From positions 1 through 64,000 of the forward strand of contig JAJEGH010000005.1 in NCBI GenBank assembly GCA_022819985.1: a stretch of DNA of 64,000 nucleotides, in the 5' to 3' direction. The notes beneath the pieces are model-generated. The model saw only the letters and a list, made by a program, of their open reading frames with translations, was not told the origin of the DNA and made no database searches. Shown here piece after piece: positions 28,101 to 36,367 of this stretch. How positions within the stretch are numbered: the stretch's first letter is position 1; every line of letters starts with the position of its first letter. The translations under genes were made by a program, and so were the position numbers. This DNA is from Alphaproteobacteria bacterium (GTDB taxonomy: Bacteria > Pseudomonadota > Alphaproteobacteria > Bin65).

Positions 28101-30314
28101 TCCGAACCGGATTGCGGTCTCGCCGGACCGCATTCCGGTCGTTTCGCCGATAATGACGGCATCGGCATATCCGGCCTGCCGCAGCGCCTCGACGCATGGA
28201 TCGGCGCGGTCGCCGGGCACAGCAGCGAGCAGGCCGCCGGCGGTCTGCGGGTCGGCGAGGATTTCCGGTACGGTTCCTTCGCAAGCCGACCTCAGCGCGG
28301 CCCGGTTGGCCGGATGGAGTGTGCTGGCATGGCCGGCGGCGAGCAGGTCGGCGGCGCCGGGCAGCAGCGGCAGCGCAGCCTCGTCCAGCACGGCGCCGCA
28401 GCCCGACGCCTGCAGCATTTCCAGAAGATGGCCGCCCAGGCCGAACCCGGTCACGTCGGTGCAGGCGGTCGCACCGTGCTGCTGCAAGGCACCGACTGCC
28501 GCCGCGTTGCTCGCCAACATGCCGCCCAGCGCCGCTTCGACATCCCGGCCTTTCGCAGCGCGCGTCATTTCCGCCGCCAGCAACACACCCGTGCCGAGCG
28601 CCTTGGTGAGAATCAGCCGGTCGCCCGGTCTTGCGCCGCCCTTGCGCCAGGGTTCGCCGTCGCCGACCGTCCCGTTGACCGTCAGCCCCACCGTCATTTC
28701 GGCGCCCTCGGCCGTATGGCCGCCGATCAGCACGGCGCCGGCTTCGGCGAGGCCGCGCAGTACGCCGCGCAACAGCAACTCCAGGTCGCGCCCGACGATG
28801 ACCGGCGCCGCAAAAGGCAGCGTCACCGAGACCAGCGCGGAGACCGGCGCACCGCCCATGGCGTGGATATCGCCCACGCAATGGTTGGCCGCGATACGGC
28901 CGAACAGGTACGGGTCGTCGATAAAGGCGCGGAACTGGTCGACGGTCTGATACAGGTCCGCGCCGGCGGGCACGGCGACCGGCGCCGCGTCGTCCGGGTT
29001 GTCGAGCGCCAGCGCCGGTGCGGTTTCCGGATCGGCGCGGAGGCGGTCCAGCACCGCATTCAGGATCGCTTGGGGCACCTTGGCGCCGCAACCGCCGCAG
29101 CGCATGGCTTCCGTTGCGCCGTCCACCGCCGGCGCGCCGGTCATGGCGGGCAGGTCCGGGCCGTAGCGCGCCATCCAGCGCCGATCGATCCGGTCCTTCC
29201 AGCGCCAGACCCAGTTACCTTCGGCCGCAAAGACGGCCTTTGAGGCAACGGCGCGTTTTTCCCCCAGCGAGATCAGCGAGAGCACGCGGCGCTGCGGGCG
29301 GAACGGCCGCAACGCCCCGCCCCGGACGGCTCGGCGCAGATTGCCGGCCAACACCGGGCCCTGCCGCACGGCGTAGACCCCGGACTTGGGCAGGGAAACC
29401 GAATCGAAGGCGGCGCAGTCGCCGGCGGCAAAGACCGTCTCGTCGGACACGGATTGCAGCGTTGGGCCGACCTTCAGGAAGCCGCGGGGGTCGACGGCAA
29501 GGCCGCTCTCGCGCAACCACGGCGCGGCGCCGCCCTGGGTGACGAGGATCGCGGCATCGTGTTCGAAAACGCGCCCGGACTCGCACAAGACCCGGCCGGG
29601 TTCGATCGCCGCGGCTGTCTCGCCGGTTTCGACCGCGATGCCGTTGCGCCGCAGCGCCGACAGCACACGCCGGCGGACCCCTGCGGCGTGCCCCGGTATG
29701 ATTTCCGGCGTCATCGAAAGGATCGTGAACTGCGGTCGTTCTGTAATACCTTTCATTTTATTTTCAAATTGTTGGAGCTGTATGTTCATTCGATTTTGTA
29801 ATGCCATCGCCGCTTCGACACCGCCGGCGCCGGCACCGATGACGACGATCCGGACCGCCCCGTTCCGCGCCTCCGCCAGCGCTTCGATTTCCGCCCAGCG
29901 CCGCAGGAACGCCGGCACCGGTTTGAGCGGAATAGCGTGTTCCGCCCCCGCGATCCCGCCAGTCTCCGGGACCGACCCGATGTCGATACTCAGCAGGTCA
30001 TAGGGCAGCGGCGGCCGGCCCGCGAGCGATACCTGCCGCGCCGTTCGGTCGATTCCGGCCGCCCGGTCGACGATCAACCGGGCGCCGGCGAAGCGGCACA
30101 GGCGGCGCAGATCGATATTGCAGTCCTCGAAACCGTAATGCCCTGCAAGATAGCCCGGCAGCATCCCCGAATAGGGCGTGTCAACCGGCGCCGAGACCAG
30201 GGTCAGCCGTACACCCGGCTCCGGCTTCATACCGAACCGGCGCACGACCTCGACATGGGCGTGGCCGCCGCCGACGAGCACGATTTCGGTCTCGATGGGG
30301 AATGCCGGGAGCAC
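28098..30314 (-). CDS. selD: Pyridine nucleotide-disulfide oxidoreductase fused to selenide, water dikinase (SelD)
   Basis: The 738-residue protein has two parts. Residues about 8-375 form an FAD/NAD(P)H oxidoreductase of the type II NADH dehydrogenase kind, with VLVGGGHAHVEV, VVIGAGAGGVEAA and AAGDCAAF. Residues about 395-738 are SelD, with Cys406, Cys409 and Lys412 in RCGGCGAK and the ATP-site motifs NHCVGDIHAMGG, LIGGHTAEGAEM and DPQTAGGLL. SelD makes selenophosphate from selenide and ATP; the fused domain may supply reduced selenium. Fusions of this type are known in bacteria. The GTG start at 30314 lies 33 bp after tRNA-Sec. Residues 172-191 are encoded by an AT-rich patch. Confidence 0.92.
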   Translation of the reverse strand: MLPAFPIETEIVLVGGGHAHVEVVRRFGMKPEPGVRLTLVSAPVDTPYSGMLPGYLAGHYGFEDCNIDLRRLCRFAGARLIVDRAAGIDRTARQVSLAGRPPLPYDLLSIDIGSVPETGGIAGAEHAIPLKPVPAFLRRWAEIEALAEARNGAVRIVVIGAGAGGVEAAMALQNRMNIQLQQFENKMKGITERPQFTILSMTPEIIPGHAAGVRRRVLSALRRNGIAVETGETAAAIEPGRVLCESGRVFEHDAAILVTQGGAAPWLRESGLAVDPRGFLKVGPTLQSVSDETVFAAGDCAAFDSVSLPKSGVYAVRQGPVLAGNLRRAVRGGALRPFRPQRRVLSLISLGEKRAVASKAVFAAEGNWVWRWKDRIDRRWMARYGPDLPAMTGAPAVDGATEAMRCGGCGAKVPQAILNAVLDRLRADPETAPALALDNPDDAAPVAVPAGADLYQTVDQFRAFIDDPYLFGRIAANHCVGDIHAMGGAPVSALVSVTLPFAAPVIVGRDLELLLRGVLRGLAEAGAVLIGGHTAEGAEMTVGLTVNGTVGDGEPWRKGGARPGDRLILTKALGTGVLLAAEMTRAAKGRDVEAALGGMLASNAAAVGALQQHGATACTDVTGFGLGGHLLEMLQASGCGAVLDEAALPLLPGAADLLAAGHASTLHPANRAALRSACEGTVPEILADPQTAGGLLAAVPGDRADPCVEALRQAGYADAVIIGETTGMRSGETAIRFG

Positions 30315-30346
30315 CGCTTCAGGCCGCGGTTCCGGGCGGGAGAGGT

Positions 30347-30443
30347 TGGCGGAAGAGGGTGGGAGTCGAACCCACCAGACACGCGCTGGCGCGTCTCAAC
30401 GGGTTTGAAGCCCGCGCGGCCCACCGGGCGCCGATCCTCCTCC
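30347..30443 (-). tRNA. selC: tRNA-Sec (anticodon UCA)
   Basis: The minus strand folds as a selenocysteine tRNA. An 8-bp acceptor stem (GGAGGAGG with CCTCTTCC, one G-U) is followed by discriminator G and an encoded CCA at 30349-30347. The anticodon loop is CUUCAAA with UCA at 30408-30406. There is a long variable arm (AGACGCG with CGCGTGTCT) and the T-loop GGTTCGACTCC. Its length of 97 nt and long acceptor stem match E. coli selC. It sits between selB and selD in the same direction. Confidence 0.95.
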
Positions 30444-30511
30444 GCCGGAGGTGAAGTGCTAGCACGGATCGGCTGTCCCCGGAAACGCCCGCATCCGCTC
30501 GTATCCACCGC

Positions 30512-32446
30512 TCAGCCACGCCCGACGGTCCCGAAAATCTCGGCGGCCGGCCGGCGAATCACGCGCTCGTTGCCCGCCCGGCGGGTGAAGCCCGCCCGGT
30601 CGAAATATTCCAGCATCTCGACGCTCAGATTGCGGCCCAGACCGGACCAGTCGCGGAAGTCGGCGACGGTAAACCGGTCGCAGCCGGACGCAGCGAGGCC
30701 CGCTTCCGCCGCCCGTGCCAGCGATTCCAGCGCCGCCGGCGTGAGAAATCGGGTTTTCGAGACCTGCATGACCAGCCCGGCCGCCTGGGCCCGCCGGAAG
30801 ACGCGCGATACCTCGCCCTGCGCGACGCCGAGCGCTTCGGAGACTTCCCATACCGTGCGCGGCCGGCCCGATGCCATGAGCGCCGGCTCGATCCGGCTCC
30901 AAAGCCGTGCGTCGCGCGGTTCGAGCTCGACCCGCCGGCCGGCGAGGACGATCCGCTCGCCGCGCCGTTCGACGATCCCGTCGCCGATCAGCCGGTCGAG
31001 CGCCGCATCGACGCAAGCGGCGAGAGGACGGCCGGGCAGCAGCCGGGACAGTGCCGTAGCCGGCAGGCCGGACTCACTGTTTCGCCCCTCCGCACGTCCG
31101 TTCAGCGCGGCACGGATCGCTTCCGCAAGACCGGCGAGATGGCGATCGAGAATGGCCGCCTGCCGTTCGCCGCTGCCGGCGCGCACCAATTCCGGCACCT
31201 CAAGGCCAGACAGTTCCGCTTCGGTCAGATTCCGATTGCGGGCAAAAGCGGCAAGATCGACGCCGCCGGCAGCAATCTTGAGCTGTGCCGCCAGGGCTTC
31301 GGCATGGTTCGGGCGGCGCTGCACCCGGACGAGAGAGAGGCGCTGCGGCGTCGCCCGGCCGCGCTGCGGACCGTGGCAGTCCAGAACCGTGCCGCCGCCG
31401 ATCGTGCGTTGCGCCGACTGGTCGCGCAGGATAACCGCATCGCCCCTGCACACGCAGACGTCGCGGTCGAGCACGAGCTGCGCCAGCATCTGCCCGTCCG
31501 GCGCCAGCTTTCCCGCTTCGAGCAGCGCCACACGGCCTGGAATGTCGGCCGTCCCCAGATGGGCATGGACCGGCGTCCAGTGGCGCAACGGCCTGTCTTC
31601 CGAAGCGAGCAATCGGAAATCGACGTCGATCCGGCGGCTGACCGATTTCAAGGCCGGCGCGACCAGCCATTGCCCGCGGCCGATCGCGGCCCGCTCGACG
31701 TCCGGACCGGCCAGATTGACGGCGCAGCGATCACCGGCTCCCGCGGCCTCGGCCGCCGCATCCTGAACCTTCAGGCCGCGCACCCGCGCTTCGATTCCCT
31801 TCGGTCCGGCGGGGCTGACCGCCAGCCGGTCGCCGATCTTCAGCGTTCCCGATTGCACCAGACCGGTGACGACGAGGCCCGCACCGCCGACGATAAAGCT
31901 GCGGTCGATGGCCATGCGGAAGCCGCCGCACTCCGGCTTCTCCAGCGCCGGGAGAGCCCGGACCGCTGCGACCAGCCGGTCGAAGCCCGCGCCGTTCGCC
32001 GAGGAGACCGGCACGACCGGCGCGTCGGCCAGACCGGTCGGCTGCACCAGGGCACGCGTCTCGGCAATGACCGCGTCCAGCCATTCGGCGTCCGCAAGGT
32101 CCGTCTTCGTGACCGCGACGATGCCGTTGCGCACACCGACAAGATCGAGGATGGCCAGATGCTCCCGCGTCTGGGGCATCGGCCCGTCATCGGCGGCAAC
32201 AACCAGCAGGGCAGCATCGATGGCAATCACGCCGGCCAGCATATTGCGGATGAACTTCTCGTGGCCCGGCACGTCGACGAAGCCGGTCGTCTCGCCAGGC
32301 CGCAGCGCGTCCGCATAGGCAAAGCCGAGATCGATGGTGAGCCCGCGCCGCTTCTCCTCCGGGAGCCGGTCGGTATCGACTCCGGTCAGGCGTTTCAGCA
32401 GGCTGGTCTTGCCATGGTCCACATGGCCGGCGGTCGCGATAATCAT
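30512..32446 (-). CDS. selB: Selenocysteine-specific elongation factor SelB
   Basis: The 644-residue GTPase starts MIIATAGHVDHGKT with the P-loop at 7-14, followed by DVPGHEKFIRNM (G3) and TKTD (G4). The EF-Tu-like domains II and III extend to about 330. The C-terminal part (about 380-640) contains winged-helix units that bind the SECIS hairpin. It brings Sec-tRNA-Sec to the ribosome at UGA. The ATG at 32446 overlaps the selA stop as ATGA; a start at 32461 would add five residues. Confidence 0.95.
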   Translation of the reverse strand: MIIATAGHVDHGKTSLLKRLTGVDTDRLPEEKRRGLTIDLGFAYADALRPGETTGFVDVPGHEKFIRNMLAGVIAIDAALLVVAADDGPMPQTREHLAILDLVGVRNGIVAVTKTDLADAEWLDAVIAETRALVQPTGLADAPVVPVSSANGAGFDRLVAAVRALPALEKPECGGFRMAIDRSFIVGGAGLVVTGLVQSGTLKIGDRLAVSPAGPKGIEARVRGLKVQDAAAEAAGAGDRCAVNLAGPDVERAAIGRGQWLVAPALKSVSRRIDVDFRLLASEDRPLRHWTPVHAHLGTADIPGRVALLEAGKLAPDGQMLAQLVLDRDVCVCRGDAVILRDQSAQRTIGGGTVLDCHGPQRGRATPQRLSLVRVQRRPNHAEALAAQLKIAAGGVDLAAFARNRNLTEAELSGLEVPELVRAGSGERQAAILDRHLAGLAEAIRAALNGRAEGRNSESGLPATALSRLLPGRPLAACVDAALDRLIGDGIVERRGERIVLAGRRVELEPRDARLWSRIEPALMASGRPRTVWEVSEALGVAQGEVSRVFRRAQAAGLVMQVSKTRFLTPAALESLARAAEAGLAASGCDRFTVADFRDWSGLGRNLSVEMLEYFDRAGFTRRAGNERVIRRPAAEIFGTVGRG

Positions 32447-33888
32447 GGCGGGCTCGGCCATGCAAGGCCATCGATCTGCCCCAGCAGCGCTTCCGGCCTC
32501 TCCAGGCAGCGCATGTCGAGCCAGAAGGCGCCCTCCCCGACCCGGCCGATCGCCGGCACCGGCAGGGCGCGGAACGCCGCGGCCATATCGCGGAGCGCCC
32601 GGCCCGCTGCCTTCTTCCCCATTTTCGGACGTCCGAACTCTGGCATCAGGCGGACGGCAGCGCTGGGCAGCGCCTCGGCCGGCAGGGCGCCGCTGCCGAT
32701 CTGGCTCAAACAGTCGGCAACCTCGACCCGCCAGCCTTTCGGTGCGGCGGCTGCCAGCTCCGCGGCGACCCGCTCGGCGACCGCGCGGATGTCCGCCGGC
32801 GGCCGGGCGAGCGAGCGCAGGGCAGGCACGGTTTCCGCCAGCGTCTCGGGCCGGTTGTAGAGGGCGAGCGTCGCATCGAGCGCTGCGATTCTCAGCTTGT
32901 CGAGGCGGAACGCCCGATGCATCGGGTTCTTCCTGATCCGCTCGACCAAATCCGCGCGGCCGGCGACGATTCCGGCCTGGGGGCCGCCAAGCAGCTTGTC
33001 GCCGCTGAAGGTCACAAGGTCGGCGCCGGCCGCCAGCGCCTCCTGCACCGTCGGCTCGTGCGGCAGGCCGAAGCACTCCAGATCGATCAGCGTACCGCTG
33101 CCAAGATCGATACAGAAAGGAATTTCGTGGCGCCGGCACAGGGCGGCAAGGTCCCTTTCCGGAACGGCCCTGGTGAATCCGACCACGGCGTAGTTGCTGG
33201 CATGCGCCTTCAGGACAAGGGCGGGGCGGGCCGCCATCGCTTCTTCATAGTCCCCGAGATGGGTCCGGTTGGTAGTTCCGACCTCGACCAGACGGGCGCC
33301 GGCCCGGCGCATGATGTCCGGCAGGCGGAAAGACCCGCCGATCTCGACCAGCTCACCTCGCGAGACCGGCACGGCGCGGCGGCTGGCCAGCGTATTCAGC
33401 ACCAGCATGACGGCGGCGGCGTTGTTATTGACCGCCGTCGCCGCCTCCGCCCCGGTCAGCGAGCGGATGCGGGCTTCGAGACGGCCCTCGCGGTCGCCGC
33501 GCCGGCCGGCTGCCAGGTCGTATTCCAGATCGACCGGCTGCCGGGCTGCCTGCGCCATCGCCTCGATCGCCGGTTCCGGAAGCGCGGAGCGACCGAGATT
33601 GGTATGGATAACCGTGCCGGTGAGGTTCAGCACCGGGCGGAGCGACGGAGCCACCGCGGCGGCGACATGAGCGACGACCCGCTCGGCCAGCCCGTCCGGA
33701 TCGACCCTGCCGCCTTCGAGCAGGCGTGCGCGCGCTTCGTCCAACACCGTGCGCGCCGCTTCGACCACGCAGCTGCGACCCGCCCGTGCCGCCAGGTCCG
33801 ACAGGCGCGCATCCTGCAGCAACCGGTCCACGCCGGGCAATCCGGCCGGCACGGCGATTGTTTCGGTCTGGTCGGGGTTTGCAGGCAT
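32443..33888 (-). CDS. selA: L-seryl-tRNA(Sec) selenium transferase SelA
   Basis: This 481-residue PLP enzyme converts Ser-tRNA-Sec to Sec-tRNA-Sec using selenophosphate. It shows the family signatures LNLTGTVIHTNLGRS, VNNNAAAVML, FCIDLGSGTL and TFSGDKLLGGPQAG; Lys298 is the predicted PLP lysine (Lys295 in E. coli). The ATG at 33888 gives the normal N-terminus. It is the first gene of the minus-strand selA-selB-selC-selD unit and is divergent from the cyclopropane synthase gene. Confidence 0.95.
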   Translation of the reverse strand: MPANPDQTETIAVPAGLPGVDRLLQDARLSDLAARAGRSCVVEAARTVLDEARARLLEGGRVDPDGLAERVVAHVAAAVAPSLRPVLNLTGTVIHTNLGRSALPEPAIEAMAQAARQPVDLEYDLAAGRRGDREGRLEARIRSLTGAEAATAVNNNAAAVMLVLNTLASRRAVPVSRGELVEIGGSFRLPDIMRRAGARLVEVGTTNRTHLGDYEEAMAARPALVLKAHASNYAVVGFTRAVPERDLAALCRRHEIPFCIDLGSGTLIDLECFGLPHEPTVQEALAAGADLVTFSGDKLLGGPQAGIVAGRADLVERIRKNPMHRAFRLDKLRIAALDATLALYNRPETLAETVPALRSLARPPADIRAVAERVAAELAAAAPKGWRVEVADCLSQIGSGALPAEALPSAAVRLMPEFGRPKMGKKAAGRALRDMAAAFRALPVPAIGRVGEGAFWLDMRCLERPEALLGQIDGLAWPSPP

Positions 33889-34093
33889 TCCGGCGGCTTT
33901 AGCACGCTTTGCCGGCTGGGCGTTAGTGCGGCTCAGTTGAAAGGCCCCTTGCCCGCACCCGGCATTCGCGGTTCCATCCGCCTTTATCGGCCGGTTCCGG
34001 AGGGTCGCAGCAGGGAATACCGGCCCTGATGCCCGTCCGGTTGCAAATCCGGCAAACAGCACGCTAATTTCAGGCTTCGGAGGAATTGGGAAG

Positions 34094-35332
34094 ATGCTGC
34101 TGGCGCGCCTGATGGACAAGTGCCTGTCTGCCGGTCGGCTGACGATTGTGGACGCCGCCGGAACCCGCCATGTGGCCGGACAGAAGCGCGAAGGCGCAGC
34201 CGATGTCACAGTGCGGATCCATGACCGCGCGGCGCAGTGGCATTTGCTGTTCAACCCCAAGCTTGCCTTCGGCGAACTGTATATGGACGGTCGTCTGACG
34301 ATCGAGGACGGCACGCTCTACGACTTTCTCGACCTTTTGTGCAGCGCCGTCGGTTCCTTCGAGAACGATACGGCGATCGGGCGTGTCAGCGGCGCCTACG
34401 CGCAACTGACGCGTCGCATCAGGCAATACAATCCGGTCGGCAAGGCGCAACGCAACGTGGCGCATCATTACGATCTGTCCGGCCGGCTCTACGACCTGTT
34501 CCTTGACAAGGACAAGCAGTATTCCTGCGCCTACTTCGAAGATGAGAACGACGGTCTCGAGGAAGCGCAGCACAACAAGAAACGCCATATCGCCGCCAAG
34601 CTGCTGCTCGAGCCCGGGCAGAAGATCCTCGACATCGGCTGCGGCTGGGGCGGACTGGCGCTGTACCTGGCGCGCGAGGCAGCGGTCGGGGTCACCGGGC
34701 TTACACTGTCACAGGAACAGCACGGCGTCGCTGAGGACCGGGCTCGTGAAGCAGGTCTCCATAACCAGGTCCGCTTCCGCCTGCTGGACTATCGCGAGGA
34801 GCGCGAAACCTACGACCGGATCGTTTCCGTGGGTATGTTCGAGCATGTCGGCGCGACCCACTATCGCGAATTTTTCGGGAAACTGCGCAGTCTGCTCAAG
34901 GAAGACGGCGTCGCCCTGCTCCACACGATCGGCCGCGCCGGTCCGCCGGGCACAACGAATGCGTGGCTGGCGAAGTACATCTTTCCTGGCGGTTATACCC
35001 CTGCCCTGTCTGAAATGATGGCGGCGATCGAGAAGGAGAATCTGTGGGTCACGGATATCGAGGCATTGCGCCTGCATTATGCGAGCACCCTGCGGCACTG
35101 GCGGGAGCGTTTCGCGGCCAACCGCGACGAAATCCGCGATCTGTACGACGAACGGTTCTGCCGGATGTGGGAGTTCTACCTGACCGGCTGCGAACTATCG
35201 TTCCGGCGGCTCGACCAGCTCGTTTTTCAGATCCAGATTGCCCGGTGCCAGGACGCCGTTCCGCTGACCCGCGGCTATATCGAACGCTGGGAAGACCGCC
35301 ACCGCGACGAGGCGATCCGCGAAGCGGCCTGA
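34094..35332 (+). CDS. cfa: Cyclopropane-fatty-acyl-phospholipid synthase family protein
   Basis: The 412-residue protein has an N-terminal lipid-binding region (about 1-115) and a SAM-dependent methyltransferase domain with LDIGCGWGGLALYLA (Asp180 begins the motif) and VSVGMFEHVG. It transfers a methylene from SAM to unsaturated acyl chains of membrane phospholipids. GGAGGAATTGGGAAG precedes the ATG. It is divergent from selA across 205 bp with no other clear feature. Confidence 0.92.
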   Translation: MLLARLMDKCLSAGRLTIVDAAGTRHVAGQKREGAADVTVRIHDRAAQWHLLFNPKLAFGELYMDGRLTIEDGTLYDFLDLLCSAVGSFENDTAIGRVSGAYAQLTRRIRQYNPVGKAQRNVAHHYDLSGRLYDLFLDKDKQYSCAYFEDENDGLEEAQHNKKRHIAAKLLLEPGQKILDIGCGWGGLALYLAREAAVGVTGLTLSQEQHGVAEDRAREAGLHNQVRFRLLDYREERETYDRIVSVGMFEHVGATHYREFFGKLRSLLKEDGVALLHTIGRAGPPGTTNAWLAKYIFPGGYTPALSEMMAAIEKENLWVTDIEALRLHYASTLRHWRERFAANRDEIRDLYDERFCRMWEFYLTGCELSFRRLDQLVFQIQIARCQDAVPLTRGYIERWEDRHRDEAIREAA

Positions 35333-35349
35333 CGCCGCCCGGAGGAGCG

Positions 35350-36246
35350 CTACTCCGCCGCCTGCCGCGCCGCGCTCCACAGGCCGACATGTTGCAGCGC
35401 GGCCTCGACCTGCCGCTTGGACCCCTCGGCAATTTCGGTCAGCGGCAGCCGGGTCTCCGGCGAAGCGAGGCCCATCAGGCTCGCGGCGTATTTCACCGGC
35501 CCAGGGCTCGATTCGCAGAACAGCGCCTCGTGCAGCGGCATCAGCAGTTCGTTGATCCGGATCGCTTCGTCGAGATTGCCGGCGCGCCAGGCCTTGTGCA
35601 TCGAGGCCAGGAGGCGCGGCGCGACGTTGGCCGTGACCGAGATGCAGCCGTCGCCGGATTGCGCCAGCAGGGCGAGCGCCGTCGCGTCTTCGCCGGACAG
35701 AATCGCGAAATCCGGACCGCAGGCCAGGCGCGTCGCCAGCGGACGGTCCAGTTTCGCCGTCGCGTCCTTGACCCCGGCGATGTGGGGCAACTTCGCCAGC
35801 TTCGACATCGTCTCGACCGTCATGTCGATCACCGAACGCGGCGGAATGTTGTAGATGACGATCGGCAGGTCGGTGGCGTCGTGGAGCGCAGTATAGTGGT
35901 CGATCAAACCGGCCTGGGTCGGCTTGTTGTAGTACGGCGTGACGACAAGTTGGGCATCGGCGCCGGCCGCGCTGGCATGTCTGGCGAATTCGATGGCCTC
36001 GCGAGTGGAATTGGAGCCGGTCCCGGCAATCACCGGCACCCGGCCCGCTGTCCGCTTGACGCACAGCTCTACCACGCGCATGTGTTCCTCGTGGCTCAGC
36101 GTCGGCGATTCGCCGGTGGTCCCTACCGGGATCAGGCCTTCCGTTCCTTCGTCGATCTGCCAGTCGACCAGCCGGGAAAAACTGTCTTCGTCCACGGCGC
36201 CATTGTCGAACGGCGTAATCAGGGCAACCATCGAACCCTTGAACAT
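35350..36246 (-). CDS. dapA: 4-hydroxy-tetrahydrodipicolinate synthase
   Basis: This 298-residue TIM-barrel enzyme condenses pyruvate with aspartate semialdehyde in lysine/diaminopimelate synthesis. It shows GTTGESPTL at 42-50, Tyr132 in IVIYNIP and the Schiff-base Lys160 in HIAGVKDAT, matching E. coli DapA (Tyr133, Lys161). It converges on cfa with a 17-bp gap and is divergent from the lytic transglycosylase gene; both DapA and that enzyme serve peptidoglycan metabolism. Confidence 0.93.
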   Translation of the reverse strand: MFKGSMVALITPFDNGAVDEDSFSRLVDWQIDEGTEGLIPVGTTGESPTLSHEEHMRVVELCVKRTAGRVPVIAGTGSNSTREAIEFARHASAAGADAQLVVTPYYNKPTQAGLIDHYTALHDATDLPIVIYNIPPRSVIDMTVETMSKLAKLPHIAGVKDATAKLDRPLATRLACGPDFAILSGEDATALALLAQSGDGCISVTANVAPRLLASMHKAWRAGNLDEAIRINELLMPLHEALFCESSPGPVKYAASLMGLASPETRLPLTEIAEGSKRQVEAALQHVGLWSAARQAAE

Positions 36247-36367
36247 GGGAAATTCTCCGGGATCTGCAGTCCATGATGCTTCGCGGTAAGGTAGACCGGC
36301 GATCCGTCGCCATCAAGCGAAGGCCCGCCGGTAGCGGCGGGACCGAAGCCATCGCGGACCGGAAGCG

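Noticed and set aside
30512..33139. A longer SelB starting upstream of 32446
   Set aside because: The added part overlaps selA in another frame; MIIATAGHVDHGKT is the standard SelB N-terminus.
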